The notes under the pieces are model-generated. The model was not told where the DNA came from. It ran no database searches and saw only the letters and a program-made list of their open reading frames with translations. Source: Sympetrum striolatum (lineage: Eukaryota > Arthropoda > Insecta > Odonata > Libellulidae). Taken from it: DNA of 64,000 nucleotides. Where the stretch lies: the NCBI GenBank assembly GCA_947579665.1, contig OX388341.1, forward strand, positions 5,456,001 to 5,520,000, in the 5' to 3' direction. Numbering within the stretch: the first letter of the stretch is position 1; each line of letters starts with the position of its first letter. The translations under genes and the position numbers were made by a program. Positions 1-11,299 of this stretch are shown here, one piece after another.

Positions 1-96
1 ATTTTGACAAAGAAATAAGCATCTGATGATTTATTATGAATCAAAAATTATTTAGTTCTTAAAGATAGCTTATCAGTACAGTTTAATTGCCTAGTG

Positions 97-364
97 CAGG
101 GTTGGCGAACCTTTTGCAGCGAGAGTGCCGTATTTGATGAATATAATGTGGTGCCGAACCATACAATGAGAATGTGATATTACTATTTTTTAATGTCAAT
201 GGTGTGATTAAGATCTTTTATAAGACATACATGGTCATTAGTTATCACTACTAATTAACAAAATCCACATTCATTTACTGTGGAGCTTTATTTCTTAAGT
301 GCATAAAAAGATAATGTCGTTGGAGTTTCGAGTCCTCTCACATGCCATAGGTTTGCCACCCCCG
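97..364. mobile_element. hAT-like non-autonomous element (MITE)
   Basis: The left end reads CAGGGTTGGCGAACCT and the reverse complement of the right end reads CGGGGGTGGCAAACCT, giving imperfect terminal inverted repeats. They are bounded by an 8-bp near-duplication, gcctagtg at 89-96 and gccaagtg at 365-372 (7 of 8). An 8-bp duplication with CAGGG-type ends is the hAT pattern. At 268 bp it is too short for a transposase and no ORF is seen, so it is a non-autonomous copy. The family assignment is inference; the ends and duplication are visible. Confidence 0.6.
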
Positions 365-1539
365 GCCAAGTGCTCATTTAAGTAGCTTTTAGACAGCTTT
401 GTAGCATATCTACCAAGAATAGTGTAAAGAAAGTTGCCAAACATGGATGATTATGCGATTAAAGCATATTCTCTGCGTATAAAATTACAGTGCAAGCAGT
501 TTGTTTATAACCTGCGTATCATTCGTAAAATTCATTTTTGAAAATAGTATTGTAACCTTGTGCTCAAAACAACCCTTTGCCATGTTTCTTGAGCATGATG
601 TCATAGTTTAGTAAAAAGGTTTCCGTACGTGCAAATCCCTATATGTCTTGTTTGGGTTACTGAAGAGGAAAAGCTTCAACTATGCATACAAGTGGTGTAG
701 AGCGGTATCCATAATCGCTTAGTTATTTGCCAAATAATCGTAGATTCTTGAATCTGATTATTTCAAAGAAGTATTCATAGTCACCTAACAATCTCTGATT
801 CATGAATCTGTCGTTCATAAGTGATAGATATAATCTATGATTATTTAAGGTAGTATGAGAAATTGAGCTAATGTAGAATTTTTTAATCAATACAATGATA
901 ATATTTTAAGTTGTAAATGCTATTTCGTATGTTTTCTGATTCTTAGTAATTTCCATATTCCTTAGATAATTCAATTTTGGAAAAATAAGTGCCTTATTAT
1001 TTCATGAATGCTATATTTCTCTTCAATGAGTTGTTACTTTTGAACGATTCAGTATTTTTTACAAATGAATATCAAATTTTGCATCACCTAAAATTTTTTG
1101 TTCTGAGTTCGAAGTGTTTAATTTATATTGAAAAGGAGGCCATGAAGAGGATGGGCAAAATCATTTTCCTGGTTAGGATATGGAAATTTTGGAGTTTCTT
1201 TCTTTCTTTGAAGAAGAATGGAATCATGGAAACTTCACCGCAAGTTTATAACCTAGTCCTAAAATTCTCTTTAAGGTACAACTAGAGCCTGCAATGTGTA
1301 TGATAAATGTACTATTATCAATAAAAATGAAGTACCTAAAATACTGAAGTTGGTATGACTTAATGCATATCATTATCAACCATCATTATAAGGAATTAGA
1401 AATAAGATTAATTATTAATTATTGGATTAATACTGGGCTTATGATAATTAAAACCAATATTTATTCAAATATTTTGAATGTAAAGCTCCCCGCAAAAAAT
1501 TGACCATGTAGCTGCATAAGATTAAAGGGCTTTAAAATA
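365..1539. other. AT-rich stretch without a supported gene
   Basis: A 98-codon open frame at 989-1285 is AT-driven and shows no recognisable domain. No splice-site-bounded coding exon, RNA gene or repeat was recognised. It may be intron or intergenic sequence. Confidence 0.4.
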
Positions 1540-2661
1540 CAGTAGAACCTCACTTATGAAACTTTCAGGGGACCACCAAAAAACGTCTCATAAGTGAGGA
1601 GTTTCACAACTGAAGTTTTCATGGCAAGGGAAACCCCTTTCCATTTCCCAGTTCGGTCTGTTTGCTTCTTGGCTGTAATTACTCATTTGGAGGTAGGAAA
1701 AGGGTATGTAATACTCTAATTTACTCACAGGCAACACCACAAATGTTCAAGTTATCAAAAAAGATATATTAATTGGCATTCTTGAACAATGTTTCTAAGG
1801 TTAAATTTCTTGGTCTAATTGTTAACAACTGGCACTTATCCTCTGGGTTGAAGTTTAAATTCACACTTGGGAAATTATGTGATAATGATGCTGAAGGAGT
1901 GCAGAGGAGCCAATTTTTAAAATCATGTTGTTCAAGAACAGCTGTTTTCAGGCAATACATTTTGTGAACAGGATTCAGACCGAGATTGGAGACTGAAGAA
2001 GAGAGAACCTTGATGAAAGTCATGCATATTAATAGTGAAATAAGTAATAAAAGAACATGAAAATCTAAAAAAATTTAGATTTCTTTAGTCACACTTTTCT
2101 AACGTTCCAGCAAAGGGATGGTTAAGGATTGCATATCTGCACATTGACCATCATTTTTACTGTCAGTTCATTTTCTAAAATCAACAGCTGTATTTCTTTA
2201 TAAAAATCTGCTTTGATAGAATATATTTTTTTCCTGTGCAAACTAGATTTGTTTAAAAATAGAATATCCCCAGATAGGTACAGAGATCTGATTTTAGTTT
2301 TGAGATTCTATTCAATGAAAAAGCATGTGGTATTAGAAAATCATTGTTCATTCAGCCATTTTAAAATTATTAATTAACCCTTATTTTGTGTCATGTGAAG
2401 AGTATTGATTGTAAACTCATTTACCAGATTTCAGTAAGACTTACCCATCTAACAATTTTTTATGTAAAAATTTTCAATCAAAAGTCTAAATGGAGACTGG
2501 GCAGGATACAAAACGATTACCAACAATTTTCCCCCAGGCTTTCTTCTAACATCTTGAAAAGGAATCTGAATGCATGTGAAAAGGCATTTATTGAAATAAA
2601 AAACACAAGTACTTTCCGAAACTAAAATCAATTATTATTTTCATAAAAATTTCAAAATTAG

Positions 2662-4308
2662 TTAACACTTTTTTCCAAAAAAATTTGTAATTGTAGTTTG
2701 CTTTGCGAAGTCCACTTGCGATTTTAACACATAACTTTCTAGACGAATAAAATTGTTCATTTGAACCTCTCCTGCTCCAGTGATCATTAAATAATTTCTG
2801 ACTGTGTCCAGAGCGTCCATTGTATCAGCAATAGTGGGTTTCACAAACACTTCCTCTTCTTCGAAATCAACATCATCTTCCCAATTCAGGTGGTCGTCAA
2901 TAAGTTCATCAATATTTCTCACTGGAGTTGTTATGATTCCGTCATCCGCACATACAAAGTCATGGAATGGAATACCATCAGTCCCTTGGAGTAAGTGCCA
3001 CTCACCGAAATAAGAATCAATCTCCTCACTCACTAAGAATCAATCAACCACTTCATCGACATTAACCACTTCTTCGTCACCTCCACCAGCGTCAAACCCT
3101 CCCTTCTTGAAACAATTGGCTATAGTTTCGGCACTCACATTGTCCCATGAACTAGCAATAAAATAAAGAGCGACCAAAACACTGCACTTATACTCTTTCT
3201 TTTGCTCCATAATTAATAGTGCTTTCCTCACCAGCATCCTCTTGTAGTGGACCTTGAAACTTGGTATGACCCCTAAGTCCAACGGCTGGAGTTCACTAGT
3301 ACAGTTTGCAGGCAAGAAAAGCAGTTTTACGTGTTTTAGGACAATTTTTGGAGGATGTGCAGGGCACTGATCAAAAACTAATAAACTTTTTCGGTTCAAT
3401 CCGCCCATTCTTGCATCTAATTGATGGAGGAACTGGGTGAAGAGATCGCTTGTCATCCATGCCTTCTTGTTGCTGGTATATTTGCAGGGAAAGTATTTAA
3501 TGTTTTTAAAGGAACGAGGCCTCGCTGCTTTACCCACCACAAACGGCTTCATTTTCTCTGTCCCACTGGCATTGGCACAGAGTAATACCGTCAGACGTAG
3601 CTTGCTATGCTTTCCCCCATGACATGGCTCTCCTTTCATTGCAAGTGTCTTGCTCGGCAGTAAATTGTAAAATAGCCCGGTCTCGTCTGCATTGAAAATA
3701 TCATCGGCATTGTACTCTCCTATGATAGATTTCAACTGAGTCTTCCAATCTTGGACCACATCACTTGAAACTGAACCACTTTCCCCAACAATGGACCTGG
3801 AGGGAACAGAAAGAAAGCCATTAAAATTAATGTTAGTTACAAGATTTATATAAATACGAGTGGTGGTGAGAAAAAAATGAAACATGCCACCAGCTTACCT
3901 GTAAACTAAACCGTGACATTTTTTCATCTTTTCATGCCACCCATTCGAAGCTTTAAAGTCTTCTATTCCTAGTCGTGCGGCACACGCCAAAGCCTTCTCT
4001 TTCAGTGACACTCCATCGACGGGAATGTTTTCAGCTCTCGCCTGCTGAAGCCAAGAAATTAATACTTTTTCCAGGTCTTCGTATTTGCTGTTCTGTATGC
4101 GAGCTCTTCTCCCGGACTCGTTGCCGCAACTCCGTTCCGCTCGTAAAATGAGTTCCTTATTCCTAAGAACAGTCTTTAAGGTCGATTCTGGCAAATCGAG
4201 TTGTTTCGCCAAGTCGGTTTTCTTTCTAAGTGGATTTTTCTCGACGAAGTTAATGATTTCCACTTTATCTCTCAACAAAAGAAACTTCCTTTTCACTCCC
4301 GGTGCCAT
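2662..4308 (-). pseudogene. pogo/Tigger transposase, two exons, one in-frame stop
   Basis: The product would bind the element ends and cut and paste it. Exon 1 (4308-3899) starts MAPGVKRKF and carries a CENP-B-type helix-turn-helix (DLPESTLKTVLRN) followed by a second HTH region ending FKASNGWHEKMKKCHGLVY. A 102-bp GT-AG intron (3898-3797) separates exon 2 (3796-2662); the donor is cag|gtaagc, the acceptor ccag, and the phase matches across the junction. Exon 2 has the DDE core: NADETGLFYNLLP (first D), LLVFDQCPAHPP (second D), CTSELQPLDLG (third D). A TGA at 3042-3040 interrupts the frame; reading continues in the same frame for a further 126 codons to an acidic tail and ends QTTITNFFGKKC, a match to the PCNA-binding PIP-box pattern Qxx[ILM]xxFF. 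Pogo transposase is known to bind PCNA. An upstream in-frame ATG at 4359 exists, but MAPG fits the family start better. Apart from the stop the gene looks intact. Confidence 0.88.
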
Positions 4309-4430
4309 GCTTTCTTTTCGCAGAGCACAGCAACTCCACCGATTCACTTGCGAGTTCATAGAAAAGTGGTCACCACCCTAAAGGCTCAGGCACAGAGCGC
4401 GATCTCGACCCGCGGAGAGCCGGCGATCTA

Positions 4431-4460
4431 TTTGTATGATGCAATATTGCATCATACAAA
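4431..4460. repeat. Perfect 30-bp palindrome upstream of the transposase
   Basis: The bases 4431-4460 equal their own reverse complement over all 30 positions, centred on ATAT in GCAATATTGC. It lies inside the Tigger element, about 120 bp upstream of the probable transposase ATG, in its promoter or 5' leader. It could be a dimeric protein-binding site or a cruciform former. No function is known. Confidence 0.8.
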
Positions 4461-4949
4461 TTCGCTTCGACTGCAAACATGAAGGTTGCAGCAGTAGCGA
4501 TTTTAAAATTTACAATTATTTCAACGGTTTCTCCCCGGCAAGTCGTATAAGTGAGGTACTTCCTGTCATGGGACCAGAAAAATATGTTTCATAACGGAGT
4601 TCGTCGTATAAATGAAGTTTCATAAGAGAGGTTGGAAATACATGGGGACTTATGAGGTTATTCACGGGACCAAAAAAAATCAGTGTATAAGTGAGGTCGT
4701 CGTACATACGAGGGTCGTATATCCGAGGTTCTACTGTATTACACTTGGCAACACCGGATGGCCGAGAGATAAGGTTGGCTCTTATCGTGAGGTCCCAGGG
4801 AATGCGATACCAGCGATTTCTGAAACCTTTTTTGTTAAAAAGTAAGGTATTATACTTTGAAAAGGGCAGTGGCTGTAAGGTAGAAACAGATTCCTCTTTA
4901 TTGATTACGAGGACACCCAAATCCCCAAAAATGGCTTATCTGAATGTTC

Positions 4950-5063
4950 TGGCCGATTAGCTTAGGAGGTTAAAGCAGCCTCCCAGATAGAAGATCCCAG
5001 GTTCAATTCTCGGTCCCATCAGACTTTTTTCAAGTCCGTTTGTCCTTGGAAATACGATTCTTT
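4950..5063 (+). mobile_element. tRNA-derived SINE copy
   Basis: The segment matches two other copies in this window (57,392-57,727). It shows an A-box-like GGTTAAAGCAGCCTCCC, a B-box-like CAGGTTCAATTCTCGG and the shared tail TTTTTTCAAGTCCG followed by TTGTCCTTGG. The tRNA-like half plus a common unrelated tail is the usual anatomy of a tRNA SINE transcribed by RNA polymerase III. The B box is mutated (CAATTC instead of CGATTC), so this copy is probably old. No target duplication was identified. Confidence 0.65.
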
Positions 5064-5164
5064 ACAACAAAGATATTTAAAAAAATTTTCATTTATTTTC
5101 CCTAGTTCTCATTATTTTTATTCAAAATCAATATAATACAAACAAAATTTGAATCTTAATTAAA

Positions 5165-5560
5165 TTTATTTTGCTTTGGTTCCAATCTCAACTTTGTGGG
5201 ATAATAATTTCTTATTTAATTCTGCAAATGTTATGAAGGCTGCAAACATCCATTTCATATGGAGAATATTTGCACTGATTAGTGTCGAACCAAGGAAATT
5301 CTTTGAAGATGTCTTTGCAGTTTTTGTTGGATAAGAATGGCTTCCAGTGATCACACAAATTCCAATCCTATAATTTTCCGGGAAGTGCCTCAAAAATAAT
5401 TCTAAAAACCCCTGCCATGCATTCGTAAAGAAAAAATTGGGATTTTGGGCCATTCTGGCATTAAATCCATGGTAGTGAGGGTCATAGACTGAATATTTTT
5501 GGCTGTTATGTAGGTCTATACATATATCTAGAGAAGCATCTATGTATAATAGAAGTGGCA
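5165..5560 (-). mobile_element. Solitary diverged copy of the array unit
   Basis: Far outside the main cluster, this stretch aligns by eye with the minus-orientation array units: GTGTCGAACCAAGG, then GAAGATGTCTTTG, TTTTCCGGGAAGTGCCTC, CCCCTGCCATGCATTC and TTGGGATTTTGGGCC, in the same order and spacing. It ends with GAGAAGCATCTATGTATAAT, the spacer module found at many array junctions. It is more diverged than copies within the array. A 95-codon minus-strand open frame across it resembles chance frames in the array and is not considered a gene. Its presence shows that the unit disperses and is not only a local satellite. Confidence 0.65.
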
Positions 5561-6883
5561 GGTTAGAGGCTACGCATGTCTCGGGGTGGGATGTTTGGTT
5601 AGTGAAGATGGAAAATTATTCACAGGTTTTTTGGCCGCTAATTGGAGATATTTTGCAACAATAGCCACTTACTCATAGCAGTAAGTTTTTGAAGGATGTG
5701 TGCTTATTGTTATTATTGAAAAATTATTCTCAATTTTTCTTATAAAGTATACATGTATTTTATTTAATCCACTTACAAATAAGTATTGACAATCTGCTTG
5801 GTAAATTATTCCCACATTCACTAATTTTAGTATTTACAATTGTTTTCCAAGGCATCCCATCTCCCATTTACAATGGAAACTGCCTGCCAGTGTAAATTGG
5901 TGATGGAATACCTTCATTTCGAGGAGAAAGGATGTTCCATGAATTCCAAAGAATAATTGGAAATCCTAAAAACAATCACTGACCCAAATTTTCAAATCAT
6001 CAACAGCCGTGGAGCGCCATTCCCCAACCCTTTCCTCTGTCATCAAATCCCCCCTAAGCTCCCCCAACCCAATCTCCCCTACCTCTACTTTACTACATAT
6101 ATTTGAAAAAATGTTTGTACTTATTGTTGGTCCGATGATGGTGTGACGCATTGAAACCTGGTCTGAAATGTAGTATGAGTAAAAATATTGTTTCATTTCT
6201 GTTAGTCATGACTTCCTATCATAAAGTCTTGCTGGGATCAGTTGATTGTATATTTGACCTGTCATTAAAAGTTTTTTTCCTCGTATTAGGTTGTACCGAA
6301 CTATAAACCCAGTAGACGTAAGAATGAAAGAAAAATCTGAAAAAAGTCTACATCTGAGAAACAAGCATAAGATAATATTCATCCTGTGAATGAATATTCT
6401 CTCTCACATTTTCTATTTATATATTTGTAAATTCCAGAGATTGTAGATGCATCATGCAGCTGAAAGCAAGACAATGCAATTTGTATATTCTGGGGGAAAG
6501 GGATTTATTAGCCATAAGTAAAATAAGAAAAAAACTGTATTTATATAAGGTATATAAAATTTTCTTTGGAGTTTATATGGTCATGATTATAAATATTTAT
6601 GTGTAAATGCCTGCAGAAAAATTTGAAAAATTTCAGAAGAAAAGGTAAATATTTTGCATGAAAAGAAAAAGGGGTCAAATGACCCCCACTCATCCTTTTA
6701 GGTACAACATGATGTAAAAAATACCCCATGATTGTTAACAAAATTTTCATTATATCGTATTAAATATGGGATAGTATCAAACAAAGTCGAGGAGTTAAAA
6801 AAAAATTAAAATATTTTAGCTGAAAATTCCTGAAATGAAACAATTGGGATGAACACCACAGTTCTTCAAGTAGTACATATTGC
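5561..6883. other. Intron/intergenic-like sequence, no supported gene
   Basis: No coding exon or RNA gene is recognised. Around 6,130-6,210 the phrase GAAACCTGGTCTGAAATG followed by AT-rich sequence resembles retroelement 3' tails seen in invertebrates, but nothing upstream confirms it. Confidence 0.35.
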
Positions 6884-7049
6884 TTAACCCTTTGAGTGCC
6901 AAAAAAAAACGAAAATTTTCATTAAAATGCCAGCGTCACCCTGAGCGACTCTTATTTCGAAAGCTATTTATGTAAAATAAATTAACTTTTTTGTTTAATT
7001 TCTGAAATAGATATTGCATAAGGGTCGTTCCATATCAAGTGATCACAAC

Positions 7050-7652
7050 ATTTTTACCTCACCATTTCAGATTTCTTTCATAATTGGCTCATTAATTATT
7101 TGCCCTAAGATAGGTAAAAATCCAAATTTTTAGATTTTTTTGTTTATTATTTTTGTTGCTATGGGGATTCAAAGTTTACAAAAAAACGTAAGAATAAGCA
7201 TGCACGTCGAAATATATTTTGACATAACTCCTGAACTGTAAAAGATAGAAAGCTCAAACAAACATTAATTTGTAGCTATGTTATTAAGCTTTAATATGAT
7301 ATGCAACATGACTACTTTTAAAGAAAATTGAATTTTGAGGTCATGGGGGTCAAATTTCAAATTTGAATATCTCAGAAAAGGTATAATAATTTTTTTTCCA
7401 AAAACTATTAAAGAATCTATCATGTTTTGACTCCATTTCTACCAAATCTCAATTTGGGATCACAATGGGATCATGCACATTTTGAATTTTTAAATTACCT
7501 CTCCAAGCCCAAAATGGGTATTTTTCGTATATTCATCACATTTCATATCTCATTAACTACTTTATTATAACGAGACACTTACTAGAGTAATTCTATATTA
7601 AGAAATGAACAAACTATATACATATGTGTGTCATTATTCAAAATATAAAATG
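7050..7652 (+). repeat. Left long inverted arm of the TTAA element
   Basis: About 600 bases match the reverse complement of 10,081-10,747 at high identity, for example CAAGCCCAAAATGGGTATTT here and AAATACCCATTTTGGGCTTG there. Such arms could fold into a long hairpin transcript. The outermost 150 bases of the element are much less similar between the two ends than these inner arms. Confidence 0.9.
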
Positions 7653-8055
7653 GCAAATACTTAGATGTGATAGATACTGTTGTAATCCATTTGCAAAAAC
7701 TGGCCACAAATGTTTTAAAAAACTGAGGACTGTTCAAATGTGTATATGTGAGAAGATTATAATTAAACCTAGAATGAAACTTTGTGATGGTTGCAGGATA
7801 TACTTGGTAAGAAAAATTCCACATCACATGAAACTGAAATTGAAGTCTCGGTGAACAATGATTCTAAACCGTTTACCGAGCAATAAACGTCAGTTGATGT
7901 TGCATTCGTTGATGCCAGTTTATCTGTAGATTATTTGAACAAATCTCTTACATTTTTTTGAAGAGTCCCCCATCAATAAGAAAAGAATACGTTTTGACCC
8001 TGGATATTGTTCAAGGAAACTGGATAAAGTGAAACAGAAGCTCTGAGAGAAATTA

Positions 8056-9980
8056 TTGGACAGTAATATGGAACAAAGGCAGACGGAAGAGGACCCTGAC
8101 TCTGAAATTTTAGCTCTGCTGAAGGAAAAATTTCAGCAAACTGAAAGTAGGAGTGAAAAACTACTTATTTTAACTGTTTTACCTCAGAGTTGGACTCTTG
8201 CAAGAGTTGAAAATGAATTTGGAGTGAGTAATAGGATGTCTAGAAGAACTAAGACACTGGTTTGTGAAAAAGGAATCCTCAGTACACCTGATGCAAAGCC
8301 AGGGAAAACTCTGAAGGAGTCTGTTGTAAACAAAGTAACACAGTGTTATAACAGTGATGAAGATAGCCGGATGATGCCAGGGAAAAAAGATTATGCTTCA
8401 GTGAAGAGAGGAAATGTGCATACTAATATTCATAAAAGATTAATTTTAGGAAACCTGAAAGAAGAGTTTCACCAATTTAAGTGTCAAAACCCAGAGGACT
8501 AAGTAGGATTTTCTAAGTTTGCTGAGCTCCGCCCCCAGAATTGTGTTTTAGCAGTTGGAAGCGGCACACATACAGTATGTGTATGTACAGTTAACCAGAA
8601 CATTAAATTAATGTTAAGTGTGAAGGAGGGTTATGGAGATAACTTCAGAAGATGGGTCATATCTATGTGGTTACAAAGCATGTCTGTCTAAATTAAAGTG
8701 TTCTGGTCTATGTTCAAAGTGTCACTTTAATAAATGTAGCAACTGTCCTGGTATTGACCAATTAAAAGAAACTTTACAGGATGCTTTGGAGGAAAAGCTG
8801 TTTGAAAACATTTCATACAAACAGTGGATTTCAGCAGACAGATGCAGTTTTGAAACTATCACAAAAAGCACTGACGAATTTGTTCAGACATTGGTGAAAG
8901 ACTTTTAGTTCTGAAAAAACATGCCTATGTGGCTACTCAACAGACATTGTACTTATCCCATATAAAGGAAAGTATGGAAGTGAATGAGGCTGTCATCTCC
9001 TTAGACTTTTCAGAAAATTATTCATTTCTTATTCAAGACGAAGCTCAGTCATATCACTGGAGACATAAACAAGCAACTGTGCATCCATTTGCTGTCTGTT
9101 GCAGGGATCAGGAGGCTGTCAAGTACAAAAGCTTTGTTATAATTTCAGAATGTTTAATACATAACACTGTGGCTGTTCATATCTTTCAGAAGAAAGTTAT
9201 TAATTTCCTGGAGAATAGCATACTGCCGTCGTTGAAAAAATGCTACTACTTCTCAGATGGGTCAGCTGCCCAATATAAGGATAGGAAAAACATTTCCAAC
9301 TTCTGCCACCATAAAGAAGACTTTAATGTGGAAGCAGAATGGCACTTCCATGCCATGGCCCATGGAAAAGGTGTTTGTGATGGTTGAGGAGGAACAGTTA
9401 AACGTCTTGCAGCTAGAGCTAGCCTTCAGAGACCATATTTTGACACCACATCAACTCTTCAACTGGTGTGAATCCAACATTTCCTCTATTCAGCTCTTGT
9501 ACTCAAGCATTACAAATTATAATGAGGAAGAAGAGTTTCTGAAAACTAGGTTTTATGAAGAACTCCCCATTCAAGGAACACAACCGTATCACACTTTCAT
9601 TCCATCTGCACAAAACAAAATTATTACAAAGATATTTGCCTTTGACACCGAGTCTCAGGAGCATTTTTGGAAGGAGGTACAAGAACCTGTGAAACACTGA
9701 ACAAATTGGGAGGCTACATCACTTGTGCATATGATAGAAAGTGGTGGCTGAGATAATTTTGAAAATGTGAAACGCAACAAAGTGACAGTGAATTTCTTGC
9801 ACCCATCAGGAAAATCACCATCTTTAGTGTAACCAGAAAAAGAAGACATCCTTTCTGAATCGGGAGATCGAGTGCTTATTTGTGTTGATGCCAAAATCCC
9901 AACCGGCCAAACTAATTTCCTGAAACAGAAAGATATTAACCTAGCAACAAAAACTCTCATTGAAAGACTATTCACAAAGT
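8056..9980 (+). pseudogene. Broken transposase of the TTAA element
   Basis: The frame begins MDSNMEQRQTEEDPDSE at 8056. The N-terminal part has a helix-rich region with RMMPGKKDYASVKRGN, then VGFSKFAELRPQNC after an in-frame TAA (8500-8502). A cysteine/histidine-rich segment CSGLCSKCHFNKCSNCPG (about 8,700-8,755) could bind zinc. The catalytic region shows ISLDFSENYSF (about 9,000), YYFSDGSAAQYKD (about 9,245) and HGKGVCDG followed, after a TGA at 9385-9387, by GGTVKRLAARASLQ; the three aspartates are plausible DDD/E residues. Frameshifts near 8,635, 8,900 and 9,470 and further stops past 9,700 destroy the gene. The order of motifs is that of one ancestral protein of roughly 600 residues. No intron is evident. 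Confidence 0.8.
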
Positions 9981-10080
9981 GATGTAAAGCTGTGTTAAGT
10001 ATACTACAAGCAAAGTGAAACAAGAATTAATGTATGCTATATGTCGGTCAAGTATTTAAGTAGGAGAGCAAAGTATGTGA

Positions 10081-10747
10081 CATTTTGTATTTTGAATAAT
10101 GCCACACATATGTATGTAGTTTGTTCATTTCTTAATATAGAATTACTCTAGTAAGTGTCTCGTTATAATAAAGTAGTTAATGAGATATGAAATGTGATGA
10201 ATATACGAAAAATACCCATTTTGGGCTTGGAGAGGTAATTTAAAAATTCAAAATGTGCATGATCCCATTGTGATCCCAAATTGAGATTTGGTGGAAATGG
10301 AGTCAAAACATGATAGATTCTTTAATAGTTTTTGGAAAAAAAATTATTATACCTTTTCTGAGATATTCAAATTTGAAATTTGACCCCCATGACCTCAAAA
10401 TTCAATTTTCTTTAAAAGTAGTCATGTTGCATATCATATTAAAGCTTAATAACATAGCTACAAATTAATGTTTGTTTGAGCTTTCTATCTTTTACAGTTC
10501 AGGAGTTATGTCAAAATATATTTCGTTATAATAAAAAATATTAAAATAGTAAAAATATTTATATGTTATTATATATTTATATTTCGACGTGCATGCTTAT
10601 TTTTACGTTTTTTTGTAAACTTTGAATCCCCATAGCAACAAAAATAATAAACAAAAAAATCTAAAAATTTGGATTTTTACCTATCTTGGGGCAAATAATT
10701 AATGAGCCAATTATGAAAGAAATCTGAAATGGTGAGGTAAAATTTTA
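10081..10747 (-). repeat. Right long inverted arm, with a 60-bp AT-rich insert
   Basis: This is the reverse complement partner of 7,050-7,652. It is longer because about 62 AT-rich bases (10,521-10,582) interrupt it; on both sides of the insert the phrase ATTTCG is repeated, so it may be a small insertion or a local duplication that occurred after the arms were formed. Confidence 0.85.
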
Positions 10748-10945
10748 TGTTTATTTTGGTTCAGTTGATGTGGATTTACCCATAATAAAAAAGTAATTGT
10801 TTTCTATGCCCAGTAAAATATTTAGTGATTTATTCAGAATATTAGTGGTTAAATAGATACTTTTCAATAAGTGCAATTCTCTGTAAAATAGCCTGGCAAT
10901 TTTCGCATGATGTTAGGCAATTCTGCATGGCACTCTAAGGGTTAA

Positions 10946-11151
10946 CCCATTCGGAGTGGAGGCTGCCGATCGGCGGCCTAGCTGACGGTACCCAAGAGTG
11001 GAGGCCACCCATTTTTAAATCATACTCTAATTGTTCAAATTTTTTTTTCTTTGTTGATATTCACTATAAAGTATATAAATACACTAGAAAACAGAAAAAT
11101 TAGATTCCGTTTCTGACGAAAGTATTAAAATTGGTAGCCGATCTGAATGGG
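10946..11151. mobile_element. Small TTAA-flanked MITE
   Basis: The left end CCCATTCGGAGTGGAGGC and the reverse complement of the right end CCCATTCAGATCGGC form inverted ends starting CCCATTC. TTAA flanks both sides (10942-10945, 11152-11155), and the left TTAA is the same one that closes the larger element, so the two insertions abut at one target. There is no ORF in 206 bp. The ends differ after CCC from those of the large neighbour, so it is probably another TTAA family. Confidence 0.7.
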
Positions 11152-11299
11152 TTAAGGAAGAAATGATTTCTTGAAGCTATTGCTTCTTGAATGTTTTCCC
11201 GATTAAATTAATTTTCTTGAAAGTTATTGTTGTTTAATTTGCGCTTTAGATTGTCAATTAATGAGTTCAATTTGTTTGACTCTTCAAATTAATTTTCAG

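Larger units (their letters stand above)
1540..4736 (-). mobile_element. pogo/Tigger-type DNA transposon, nearly complete
   Basis: The element starts CAGTAGAACCTC at 1540 and ends with its inverted copy GAGGTTCTACTG at 4736, flanked on both sides by TA (1538-1539, 4737-4738), the Tc1/mariner/pogo target signature. The 3.2-kb body carries one transposase on the minus strand (4308 to 2662). Long subterminal inverted sequence rich in CATAAGTGAGG and TATAAGTGAGG motifs lies inside both ends. About 1.1 kb between the left end and the transposase stop (1540-2660) carries nothing recognised. The copy is young enough that the reading frame is broken only once. Confidence 0.88.
6888..10941 (+). mobile_element. 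TTAA-target DNA transposon with long inverted arms
   Basis: The termini are CCCTTTGAGTGCC (6888) and GGCACTCTAAGGG (10941), imperfect inverted repeats flanked by TTAA on both sides (6884-6887, 10942-10945). Inside each end lies a much longer inverted arm. The centre encodes a broken transposase on the plus strand. A TTAA duplication is typical of piggyBac, Kolobok and Sola3. The protein motifs (FSDG..AQYK and HGKG.CDG..GTVKR) match a transposase family common in arthropod genomes; Sola is my best guess and is inference. The element is inactive. Confidence 0.8.

Noticed and set aside
989..1285. 98-codon plus-strand ORF
   Set aside because: AT-rich, hydrophobic by composition, no domain and no splice context.
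6128..6180. Hammerhead ribozyme (CGATGATGG ... GAAAC) of a Penelope-like element
   Set aside because: The core has a mismatch (CCGATGA instead of CTGATGA) and I could not form convincing stems II and III; kept only as a vague retroelement-tail resemblance.
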